Source: CAYUNE01 sp964446115 (GTDB lineage Bacteria; Desulfobacterota; Desulfobulbia; Desulfobulbales; Desulfobulbaceae). From it: 64,000 nucleotides of DNA. The position numbers were made by a program, and so were the translations under genes. The notes beneath the pieces were generated by a model. That model was not told the origin of the DNA and did not search any database. It was given only the letters and a program-made list of their open reading frames with translations. The stretch's first letter is position 1. Each line of letters begins with the position of its first letter. The stretch spans positions 44,199 through 108,198 of the forward strand of contig CAYUNE010000042.1 in assembly GCA_964446115.1 (NCBI GenBank), in the 5' to 3' direction. Positions 34,207-41,707 of the stretch are shown here, in pieces.

Positions 34207-35377
34207 TTTTTTTCACCAACAGGTAAAATTTCCCCGCTTCCTTCATGGCACCGGCCCGCTGTTCGGCACCGGCATCATTACCCTGGAAAAGATCGATGCG
34301 GCCGGCTCCGGTGATGGCGGAACCCTTGTCCTGGATGAGGACAAAGCGTTGCACGGGCTGCCGGCCGGTGATGCGACCCTCTCTGTCCACCCGTGGCTGC
34401 CGGGTGATGAGAAATCCCAGGCCGCCGGCGGGAAATACACTCTGATCGGCGGCCACCGACCGGCCCGGAGTCAGGACTTCTCCCAGATTACCCACCGCCC
34501 CCGGCGCCTCGCTCCAGTGGAAGAAGACGAACTTCTCGTTGTGATGAAGAATCTCGTTGCGTTCATCGGGATGCCGGACGATGTATCGGCGAATGGTCTG
34601 CAGGCTAGCCTCCTGCAGCGATATGCGACCGGTTTCAACCATGTATTTGCCGATGCTGCTATAGGGGAGGCCGTTGGATATTCGGTAATGGACACCGCGG
34701 ATGGAGCCGTCCCGCAGGCGGATGCGTCCGGAACCCTGAACCTGCAGGAAAAAACAGTCCAGTGGATCCCGCAACCAGACCAGCTCGGCGCCGCTGCATC
34801 TGCCTTGGGTCTCGATTTCCCGCCGATTCCAGTAAGGGACGAACCTGCCTGTTTTGTCGAACCTGCCGATATTTCCGATTTTTCCATCGTTTTCATCGCT
34901 GGATTCGGAACGGATTACCAGATCGGAAGGGATGGTGTAAAGGGGATGGAGAAAGGGTGGTTGCCGCGTGAGACTTCCATCAAAGAGCGGTTCATAATAG
35001 CCGGTAACCAGCATCTTTCGGAAAGGATTGAAGCCGCCGACCCCCCGGGCCCGGTAGAGACGGAATTGTCGGCGCACCTGGTGGGCGAGCTCTGCGGGAG
35101 AGGGGTCGGTGTCCAGAAGGCGCTGAAAGGCAAGCAGGGTTTCCCGGAGAATCTGTCCGGTGATCGGGGAAGCGCCGGAGGTGACGGTTGCAGATGGCGG
35201 CTGTTTCTCCAGGTAACTGAGACTTCGTGCCACCGCCTCTTTGAGGCTGTCCAGATCCAGATCGTCTTCCAGCCCTGGGGTGAGGAGGGCCGGCACCGGG
35301 GAGAGCGGGTCCCGGGAACAACCGGTGACCAGCAGGGTCAGCAGCAGGAAAAGAGTGAAAAACGGTTTCAGGGACAT
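34187..35377 (-). CDS. mltA: Membrane-bound lytic murein transglycosylase A (lipoprotein)
   Basis: Cleaves peptidoglycan glycan strands to 1,6-anhydroMurNAc products at the outer membrane. ATG 35377 gives 396 residues with a lipoprotein signal ending LLVTGCS (lipobox Cys near 20); an upstream in-frame start at 35461 would add a non-signal leader and overlap mltB. MltA-domain motifs are MLVTGYYEPLFDGS, SIGKYMVETGRISLQ, FVFFHWSE and the Asp-rich 3D end LIQDKGSAITGAGRIDLFQG. It lies 40 bases after mltB. Confidence 0.93.
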   Translation of the reverse strand: MSLKPFFTLFLLLTLLVTGCSRDPLSPVPALLTPGLEDDLDLDSLKEAVARSLSYLEKQPPSATVTSGASPITGQILRETLLAFQRLLDTDPSPAELAHQVRRQFRLYRARGVGGFNPFRKMLVTGYYEPLFDGSLTRQPPFLHPLYTIPSDLVIRSESSDENDGKIGNIGRFDKTGRFVPYWNRREIETQGRCSGAELVWLRDPLDCFFLQVQGSGRIRLRDGSIRGVHYRISNGLPYSSIGKYMVETGRISLQEASLQTIRRYIVRHPDERNEILHHNEKFVFFHWSEAPGAVGNLGEVLTPGRSVAADQSVFPAGGLGFLITRQPRVDREGRITGRQPVQRFVLIQDKGSAITGAGRIDLFQGNDAGAEQRAGAMKEAGKFYLLVKKNETTRG

Positions 35378-35417
35378 CTCGGGGGAGCGGCCGGCCCGGC
35401 AAAGGGAGCGACCCGGC

Positions 35418-36476
35418 CTATTTGAGAAAAGCTTCGGCCAGCTCGGCGACGGCCATGGCATAGTGGTTGGAGTGATTCCAGGCGGTGATGGCCTGGAAGT
35501 TGGGATATCCCGCGATGTAGCGAACCCCGCCCCCCTTTTTCGGATCCAGTTTCAGCGCCACGATGGAGAGTTTGCGGTTTTCAGGTGACGGCGGCAGCGG
35601 CTTTTTCAGGATATCCTGTACCAGTTGCCGTGATATCCGGCCCTTACGACCTTTCTTGAGTACGGCGGTGAGGCGTTCATCAACGAGTCTGTCACCCAGT
35701 TCGGCATAGACCGTTGCATCCAGCTGCCAGTGATAACGGCGCAGGTAGTTGGCGATACTGGCCAGGATATCGGGAACGGAATTCCAGACGTCACGTTTCT
35801 TGTCTCCATCGAAACTGACGGCATACTCCCGGAAGCTGGAAGGAATGAATTGCGGTTGGCCAAAGGCGCCGGCATAGGAACCGTAGATCGAATGGGGGTC
35901 AACGTTGTTCTCCCTGCAGAGCAGGAGCAGGTGGATGAGCTGTTTGCGGAAGAATTGGCTGCGACGCGGATAGGCGGCAAAGAGGGTGTTGAGCACCTGG
36001 AAGACATTGAATTTGCCCTGGCTGACACCGTAGCGTGATTCGATTCCCCAGATGGCTATGATGATCTCCCGGTCAACCCCCAGGGATTGTTCAATTCTGT
36101 CCAGCAGCTCCCGGTATTGTGCCAGTTTCTTTTTTCCTGTTTCGATATTTGCGGCAGTGAGGAACAGAGGGGCGTATTGATAATAGGGTTTGGCTTCCCA
36201 CGGGCGATCCATGAGTTCAAGGACGCGCCGCTTGATGGTGACCCCTGCAAAAAGGTCTTGCAGTTCAGCCGCGCTGAAATGGTGTTTTTCCTCCAGCTCG
36301 CGGTACAGTTTGCGGTAACGGGGATGGGTAAGGTCGATTTGCTGCCCGTCGGTGACCTGCTCGGCCGCAGTTTTTTCCGCTGCCGGCGCAGTGAAGGGGA
36401 GCAGGAGAAAAAAGAGAGAAAGGAATGTATACAAGAAAGAAAGCATGACGGAATCGATTGTAAGAGGGGGTTTCAC
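35418..36476 (-). CDS. mltB: Lytic murein transglycosylase B family protein
   Basis: A second lytic transglycosylase of 352 residues with a cleavable signal peptide (hydrophobic core FLYTFLSLFFLLLPFTAPAA). The GTG at 36476 is the first codon, ATG 36446 (MLSFLYT) an equally plausible start. The catalytic Glu is in IAIWGIESRYG, followed by FQVLNTLFAAYPRRSQFFRK and the MltB-type IYGSYAGAFGQPQFIPSSF. The SDxxNFxxITxYNxS-like end is seen as NFQAITAWNHSNHYAMAV. No lipobox is obvious, so the protein is probably soluble in the periplasm. It is first of the minus-strand mltB-mltA-methyltransferase-DUF62 series. Confidence 0.92.
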   Translation of the reverse strand: MKPPLTIDSVMLSFLYTFLSLFFLLLPFTAPAAEKTAAEQVTDGQQIDLTHPRYRKLYRELEEKHHFSAAELQDLFAGVTIKRRVLELMDRPWEAKPYYQYAPLFLTAANIETGKKKLAQYRELLDRIEQSLGVDREIIIAIWGIESRYGVSQGKFNVFQVLNTLFAAYPRRSQFFRKQLIHLLLLCRENNVDPHSIYGSYAGAFGQPQFIPSSFREYAVSFDGDKKRDVWNSVPDILASIANYLRRYHWQLDATVYAELGDRLVDERLTAVLKKGRKGRISRQLVQDILKKPLPPSPENRKLSIVALKLDPKKGGGVRYIAGYPNFQAITAWNHSNHYAMAVAELAEAFLK

Positions 36477-36521
36477 ACGATATTGAAGTTGTAAGCGACG
36501 GGATAACGGTTTTTGCCCATA

Positions 36522-36752
36522 TTAGCTGTCGTTATGGTTTTTGAGAAGGCCCTTGATTTCTTGTAACTCCTGGATGAGTTTGGTGGACATCACATCATTT
36601 TTATAGGCCATGATGATGAGTTTGACAGAAACTAAAAAAACGCCTGCTTCCAGCAAAAGGTCATGTGTAATTCCTTTGAAAAACAATGCGAGTGCAAACA
36701 GGGCAAAGGTAACGGTTATGACAATAATTGTTCCTGTATCAAAATGTTTCAT
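36522..36752 (-). CDS. Small two-helix membrane protein, unknown function
   Basis: 76 residues. Two hydrophobic segments (about 8-27 and 33-50) are followed by a charged amphipathic C-terminal helix (STKLIQELQEIKGLL). I do not recognise a named family. It sits between mltB and the DHH gene on the same strand, 46 bases before mltB. The upstream region contains the long inverted repeat at 36845-36920. A role linked to envelope genes around it is possible but not shown. Confidence 0.6.
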   Translation of the reverse strand: MKHFDTGTIIVITVTFALFALALFFKGITHDLLLEAGVFLVSVKLIIMAYKNDVMSTKLIQELQEIKGLLKNHNDS

Positions 36753-36844
36753 TTGAAATGGATTCTTGTGGACGGATCAGAAAATCGGCACTTCGTCGTT
36801 TCAAGAGGATTTTAGCAGGTTCTAAATCGGTGCTGCCAGCAGAT

Positions 36845-36920
36845 AAATCGGCTTCTCATCATATTGTGTGGATTTTATTATGATGGATCAAATTCCGACA
36901 ATATGACGAGGAGCCCGATT
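36845..36920. repeat. Long imperfect inverted repeat after the DHH gene
   Basis: The arm at 36845-36867 is nearly the reverse complement of 36898-36920: 20 of 23 positions pair, with one bulge, and pairing continues partly into the 30-base loop. The right arm touches the DHH stop codon. In the leftward transcript it forms a stable hairpin right after that gene, without a T tract. It may stabilise the lptD-DHH mRNA 3' end or be a small dispersed element. Confidence 0.7.
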
Positions 36921-37899
36921 ATTTTGCAACCGGTCGGGGCCGGGAGAAAGTGGCGGTGAATTCCCGAACAAATTCATCATACATTTCAGGTGGCAGAGAA
37001 TTGATGCCGGCTGCCGCCGCCCTGCCGCCGCCGTCGGGGAAACGACGGCAGAGTTCGTCCGCCCCCCGGCGGTTGTCAAGGGGCGCGCGGACGCTGATGC
37101 GCAGGCTCCGGTCACTGTTTTCCACTACCAGGGCATGGGCCAGGGCAGGTTTTTCCCTGGCGAGTTTGTTGCTGAACACGCCGCTTACCCGTCGGGCCCA
37201 TGGCGCGGCCGGCAATCGGAAGATGCGGCCGCTGTTGTTTTCAAAAACCGCCTTTTGTCCGGCCGCCCGCTGCATATCGTCCTCGTAGCCGCTGCGCAGT
37301 TCTGCAAGCACGGGACTGTGAGTGAAAAAATCCATGGCCCGATGAAAGCGGTGCACCTCGCGGTACAGGGCGACCGGTGAAAAATGCAGATCATCCACCT
37401 GGACGCCGTAGCCGTTGTAATTGAGTAAGGTTCCCAGCTCCCGCAGGGAATCGACGGTTTCCGGCGGCAGGTTTGCTTTCCCGGCCGCGGCCATGGCGCT
37501 TTGGTGCAGATTGTCGCCGAAGGCGGCGGCTATGGCCCAGTCGCGGTATTTCCCCCCCAGCAGCCTGTCGATGATCAGTGAGGTGCAGATCAGCGGATCC
37601 GGATCAATATGGGCCTCAAGCAGCGGCGAGCGGGGGATATCTCCGGCATAATGGTGATCGGCATAAAAGATGCGGTTGTTATCGGCAAGCAGCCGGACAA
37701 GCGCCTCACGATTACGGTCCAGCGAGATATCTAGCACCGTGATATGGCTGTTTCCGGTATCGCCTAGCCGATCCAGCAGCTTGATATCCCGCTTGACGCC
37801 GGAGACCAGGCGGGCATCGGCTGCGGGGGTATGCATCCGCAGTTGATGGAGAGCGCAGATTCCGTCGGCATCACCATTGAAAACGTCGATGGGGGGCAT
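36919..37899 (-). CDS. DHH-family phosphoesterase
   Basis: A 326-residue DHH-type protein. The N-terminal DVFNGDADGICALHQ carries the first Asp pair, ITVLDISLDRN the next, and FYADHHYAGD the DHH motif. The C-terminal DHHA1-like domain ends in the glycine-rich DGGGRAAAAGINSLP; the usual GGH His is absent, with GGGR in its place. Relatives hydrolyse oligonucleotides, pAp or cyclic dinucleotides; the activity here cannot be assigned. It starts 31 bases after lptD and is probably on the same transcript. Confidence 0.8.
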   Translation of the reverse strand: MPPIDVFNGDADGICALHQLRMHTPAADARLVSGVKRDIKLLDRLGDTGNSHITVLDISLDRNREALVRLLADNNRIFYADHHYAGDIPRSPLLEAHIDPDPLICTSLIIDRLLGGKYRDWAIAAAFGDNLHQSAMAAAGKANLPPETVDSLRELGTLLNYNGYGVQVDDLHFSPVALYREVHRFHRAMDFFTHSPVLAELRSGYEDDMQRAAGQKAVFENNSGRIFRLPAAPWARRVSGVFSNKLAREKPALAHALVVENSDRSLRISVRAPLDNRRGADELCRRFPDGGGRAAAAGINSLPPEMYDEFVREFTATFSRPRPVAK

Positions 37900-37929
37900 G
37901 CGAGCACGATTTTCCGGGGAATGCGGAAA

Positions 37930-40305
37930 TCAGAATCCCGGCAGGTGAATATTGAGGGGATCGCCGATATTGGCAAGCCTGAAGATCAGCATCACATTGC
38001 GGTTGCCCGGAGTGTAGTGCGAGGAGAGCTCGGCGGACCAGCAGGATGGCTGATAGATGAGACTGATATATTCCTCGATGGTCTTGTCATGTTCCAGAGA
38101 GCGCTCAATGCTGTAGCCGGCGGAGACGGTGGGCAAAAGTTGCACCCGGGCCTTGGCCTTGATGGACTGGAGATTGCCGGCGTCGTCGTTGCGATAGTCC
38201 AGGGAGAGGAAATCACCCCGGCTGTTGCGGTAATCAGCCTCGACACTGTGGGAGATGAAGCCGTCGTCATAGACGTCGAGATCGGTTTTATAGACAAAGC
38301 GCAGGTTGGTGAGCGGAGAATACCAGAGCCTGAAGTTGATGGGCAGGAACGGCTCATCGCTTTTTTCGCTGCGCAGATCATAACTTTGTTGAATCTTCAG
38401 CGTCAGATAATCGCGTTCCCTGAATTTGTTCTTGTTGATTCCGGTGAGGCGAAAGAAGTTGTTGACCCCGTAGGTGATGGCATTGCGTTCACCGATCCGG
38501 TCCACCGAATCGAAGGAGGGCAGGTCGTCCTGGTCCACATCGGGGATGAAATCATAGGCGATGAAGGGGCGCAGGGTGTGGGTGATCCCGGTTCCCTCGG
38601 CGATATTGACGGAAAAATCCCTCATCAGGGTGGTGCCCAGTTCGGTGTTGAAATCAAAGAGCAATCGGTTTTCCGTGTCGTTGCCGTCCCAGGAAGCGGC
38701 GCCATATTCCCTGACCAGGTAGGAGGTTGCCCGGATACCGCCGCCGGCGGTCGCCTCCAGATAGGGACCCACTGGAATACTGGTGCTCACCCTGGGATGG
38801 ATATCAAGGCGGTGGCCGCCGATGCCGTCTTCGCGCCAGTAGTTGACATAGTCGGCATTCCAGGAGAAATCCATTCCGGTATCTGCAATGGGCATCAGGC
38901 CGGTGAAGGAGAGCGACGGCATCTTCCAGAGGGGTGATGGATTCTCGCTGTATCCCGGATGGTCGGGATCGGTGGAGCCCGGATCGGGAACCAGGAACCT
39001 CTTTTCGGCACGGACATCGTTGACCGCCAGCAGGCCCCCCTGCAGGGAGATGCCCTGCCAGGACTTGAGTATATTGAAACTGTTGAGACGCTGATCTTCC
39101 TTGCTGTTTTGCAGACTGCGGCCGAAGATGCGGAGAAAGCGCTTGTTCCCGGTGGTAAATCCGGTGATTCCCGAGGAAAATTCGGTAAGGTAGTCACGGT
39201 CGGAGACGATATCGATATCCAGCCGGGAAATCCAGCCGGTGCCGAATTCCTGGTCCGCCTTGCCGCGGATCCAGTAGCGATCCCTGTTGGTGTGGGTATA
39301 CTTGCCGTCGGCATAGTATTCCACCTCGGATGGATCGGAGAGATCGTCGTTGAGATAGGTTGCCATGAAATTGCCCTTGTCGCGTTCATTAAGCATGTAG
39401 CGGAATTCGACGCCGGGCATGAAGCCGCGGTTGGCATGATAGGCCGGGTAGAAGGTGAGATCGGCGCTGGGCGAGAGGTTGACGAAAAAGGGCAGGTTGA
39501 CGCCGAAGCCGTCACGGTCGGAAAGGGAGAGCTCCGGCAGCAGAAAGCCAGTCTGGCGGCTGCGTTTGGCCGGCAGAATCATCAGCGGCGTGTACAGAAC
39601 CGGTACGTTTTTGATGCGAAAGGTGGCATGCTTGAGGAAGGCGTAGCCCCCGTCGGTAATCTTGGTGTCCACACTGTTGAAACTCCAGGGCGGGGTCTCG
39701 TTATCCTTGAGCTTGCAGGTGATGAGCCAGCCATCCTCGATATGGTAGGTGAGGTCTCCGATTTTCTCTATGACCCGTCCTTCGAGGTGCATCTGTTTGT
39801 ACTGCCTGATGATGACGGCATTTTTGAATGTCCCTGTTTCGCGCTGAAGGTCGATTTTGCCCTCGTCCGCGGTCAGCTCGTCCGGGCCGATTTTGATGCG
39901 AAGGTTGCCGCGGGCCTTGACCGTGGCCAGATCCATGTCATAGGCGATCCAGTCGGCCATGATGGTGGTCATTGTTCTGGATTCGGTTACTGTTTCCTCG
40001 GCTCCGGCTGCGGCGGGAATTTTTTCGCTCTCCTCCAGAATTTCGTTCCATCCGGAGGTGGAGGTTTTTTTCTTCTTGATCCGGGTGGTCTTTCTGATTT
40101 TTTCCAGAACCACATTTCCCTCGGCGATGATGCTCAGGGGATCCTCGAAGCGGGTGACCTTGTCGGCGGTAATCTCCCATTCCTCGGCCGAGAGGGCGGC
40201 AGCCCGGGCCTGGCCGCTCACCAAAACAGGAATCGTGGCAAAAACAGCGATGAAAAGGGGAAAAATGATACGGGAAAGAGGGGAAAGACGTCCGGGATGT
40301 TCCAC
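37930..40305 (-). CDS. lptD: LPS-assembly protein LptD
   Basis: Outer-membrane beta-barrel that inserts lipopolysaccharide into the outer leaflet with LptE. The start is set at GTG 40305 because AGGAG lies six bases upstream and the product then begins with a good signal peptide (LSRIIFPLFIAVFATIPVLV, cleaved near ARA-A). The longest open frame, from 40398, has no such site. The 791 residues comprise an OstA/LptA-like beta-jellyroll (about 45-190, including ITADKVTRFEDPLSIIAEGN) and the barrel (LPAKRSRQTGFLLPE, then repeated aromatic beta-strands). The four conserved Cys of E. coli LptD are not evident. It completes the LPS theme of the lpx operon. Confidence 0.92.
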   Translation of the reverse strand: MEHPGRLSPLSRIIFPLFIAVFATIPVLVSGQARAAALSAEEWEITADKVTRFEDPLSIIAEGNVVLEKIRKTTRIKKKKTSTSGWNEILEESEKIPAAAGAEETVTESRTMTTIMADWIAYDMDLATVKARGNLRIKIGPDELTADEGKIDLQRETGTFKNAVIIRQYKQMHLEGRVIEKIGDLTYHIEDGWLITCKLKDNETPPWSFNSVDTKITDGGYAFLKHATFRIKNVPVLYTPLMILPAKRSRQTGFLLPELSLSDRDGFGVNLPFFVNLSPSADLTFYPAYHANRGFMPGVEFRYMLNERDKGNFMATYLNDDLSDPSEVEYYADGKYTHTNRDRYWIRGKADQEFGTGWISRLDIDIVSDRDYLTEFSSGITGFTTGNKRFLRIFGRSLQNSKEDQRLNSFNILKSWQGISLQGGLLAVNDVRAEKRFLVPDPGSTDPDHPGYSENPSPLWKMPSLSFTGLMPIADTGMDFSWNADYVNYWREDGIGGHRLDIHPRVSTSIPVGPYLEATAGGGIRATSYLVREYGAASWDGNDTENRLLFDFNTELGTTLMRDFSVNIAEGTGITHTLRPFIAYDFIPDVDQDDLPSFDSVDRIGERNAITYGVNNFFRLTGINKNKFRERDYLTLKIQQSYDLRSEKSDEPFLPINFRLWYSPLTNLRFVYKTDLDVYDDGFISHSVEADYRNSRGDFLSLDYRNDDAGNLQSIKAKARVQLLPTVSAGYSIERSLEHDKTIEEYISLIYQPSCWSAELSSHYTPGNRNVMLIFRLANIGDPLNIHLPGF

Positions 40306-40687
40306 TGTCTGCTCCTGTTTCTTGGATATCGCTGTCTCTCCTTTGAACAAACGGTTGAACCCGCCCCCACCTGTTTCTCCGGCATGAGCCGGCATCATCG
40401 GGCGGTATGGTCGTCAGGAGCTACAGACGCGAGAGAATCGGTGAAAAAGTCTCGTATCAGGCAATAAAATGTACGCTTACGGGAAAAATGTGTCAAGATA
40501 AAAGTACAACATTTACCTTGATAATGCTCGGTAATTGTTTTACTTTCTTATGCCATTGAAAACAGATGAATATTCTTCGAGTCCATCCCGTCTAACATTA
40601 TGGGATTTAAGTCTAATTTTGCAATCCAAATCTGTGTACTGTCAGTATTCTCTCTGCTGATCATGGTACCTGCGGAGAGCCCGTTCT
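40306..40687. other. Divergent intergenic region lptD / radical SAM gene
   Basis: About 380 AT-rich bases upstream of both genes. Promoters for each must lie here. I see no gene, RNA or convincing operator. A 5-base repeat TCAAG/CTTGA near 40492-40523 is too weak to interpret. Confidence 0.4.
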
Positions 40688-41662
40688 ATGAATTTTCTCT
40701 TTGGTCCCGTCAATTCCAGACGCCTGGGACGTTCCCTCGGTATTGATCTTCTTCCCGGAAAGATATGTAATTTCGATTGTATTTACTGTGAAGTAGGTCC
40801 CACAACCAAACTTACCTGCCGTCGCCTGGAATATGTGCCCACCGCGGATATTATCGCGGAAATCGACGCCTACCTGGAGTCCCGGGAGCGTTGCGACCGT
40901 GTGGATGTGTTCACCATCACCGCCGGTGGGGAACCCACCCTCCACCTGGGTATCGGCCGTATCATTGATCACCTCGGGAAACGCACCGGGAAACCGGTGG
41001 TGGTGCTGACCAACGGCACCACCTTTCATCTCCCCGAGGTGCGGCGGGATCTGGCCGCGGTCGATATCGTCATCCCTTCACTGGATACGGTGGTTCCGGC
41101 CAGCGTCAGAAAGCTGAACCGGCCTGCCGGATGCTTTAATCTGCAGGAATCGGTGGAAGGTCTGGTGCTCTTTTCCCGGGAGTTTTCCGGCCGCCTCTGG
41201 CTTGAGGTTCTCATTGCCGCGGGTATCAACGATACGGCGGCGGAGATGAAAGCGCTGGCCGCGGTAATCAGTCGCATGAAGGTGGAACGGGTGCAGCTCA
41301 ACACCGTTGTGCGTCCACCGCTTCTTGCCCATGCGCGGCCGGTTTCGAAAAACCGGTTGGAAGAGCTGGCCGCCTTGCTGGAGGGACAGGGGTGTCCGCC
41401 GGTGGAGGTGATCGCCGACGTGAAGGACGAAGATGACGGGAAGATGCGGGGGAGCACGGAAGTCCCCCCACGAGACGACGGATTCATCCGGGATGAGATT
41501 CTCACCATGCTGAAACGGCGTCCCTGCACCCGGGGGGATATCCGTAAGACTCTGGGTCCGGAAGCAAAGGACGGGCTGGAGGGAATCATCGAAGAGTTGA
41601 TGAAAACAAAACAGATCAAAAAGGAGCGACACGGGGACAGGCAATTCTATCGTCTGGCCTGA
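40688..41662 (+). CDS. Radical SAM protein (COG0731-like) with winged-helix C-terminus
   Basis: A 324-residue radical SAM enzyme. The [4Fe-4S]/SAM motif is CNFDCIYC (about 27-34). The N-terminus FGPVNSRRLGRSLGIDLLP is typical of a COG0731-type group annotated as Fe-S oxidoreductases. ITAGGEPTLH supplies the SAM-binding GGEP. The last 65 residues (FIRDEILTMLKRRPCTRGDI onward) look like a winged helix. The substrate is unknown. GGAGAG precedes the ATG. It lies 45 bases before the RNase E/G gene on the same strand. Confidence 0.85.
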   Translation: MNFLFGPVNSRRLGRSLGIDLLPGKICNFDCIYCEVGPTTKLTCRRLEYVPTADIIAEIDAYLESRERCDRVDVFTITAGGEPTLHLGIGRIIDHLGKRTGKPVVVLTNGTTFHLPEVRRDLAAVDIVIPSLDTVVPASVRKLNRPAGCFNLQESVEGLVLFSREFSGRLWLEVLIAAGINDTAAEMKALAAVISRMKVERVQLNTVVRPPLLAHARPVSKNRLEELAALLEGQGCPPVEVIADVKDEDDGKMRGSTEVPPRDDGFIRDEILTMLKRRPCTRGDIRKTLGPEAKDGLEGIIEELMKTKQIKKERHGDRQFYRLA

Positions 41663-41707
41663 TGTCCGGTTGTATCGCCCGTTTTTGGAAGGAAATGAAA
41701 GGAATTT

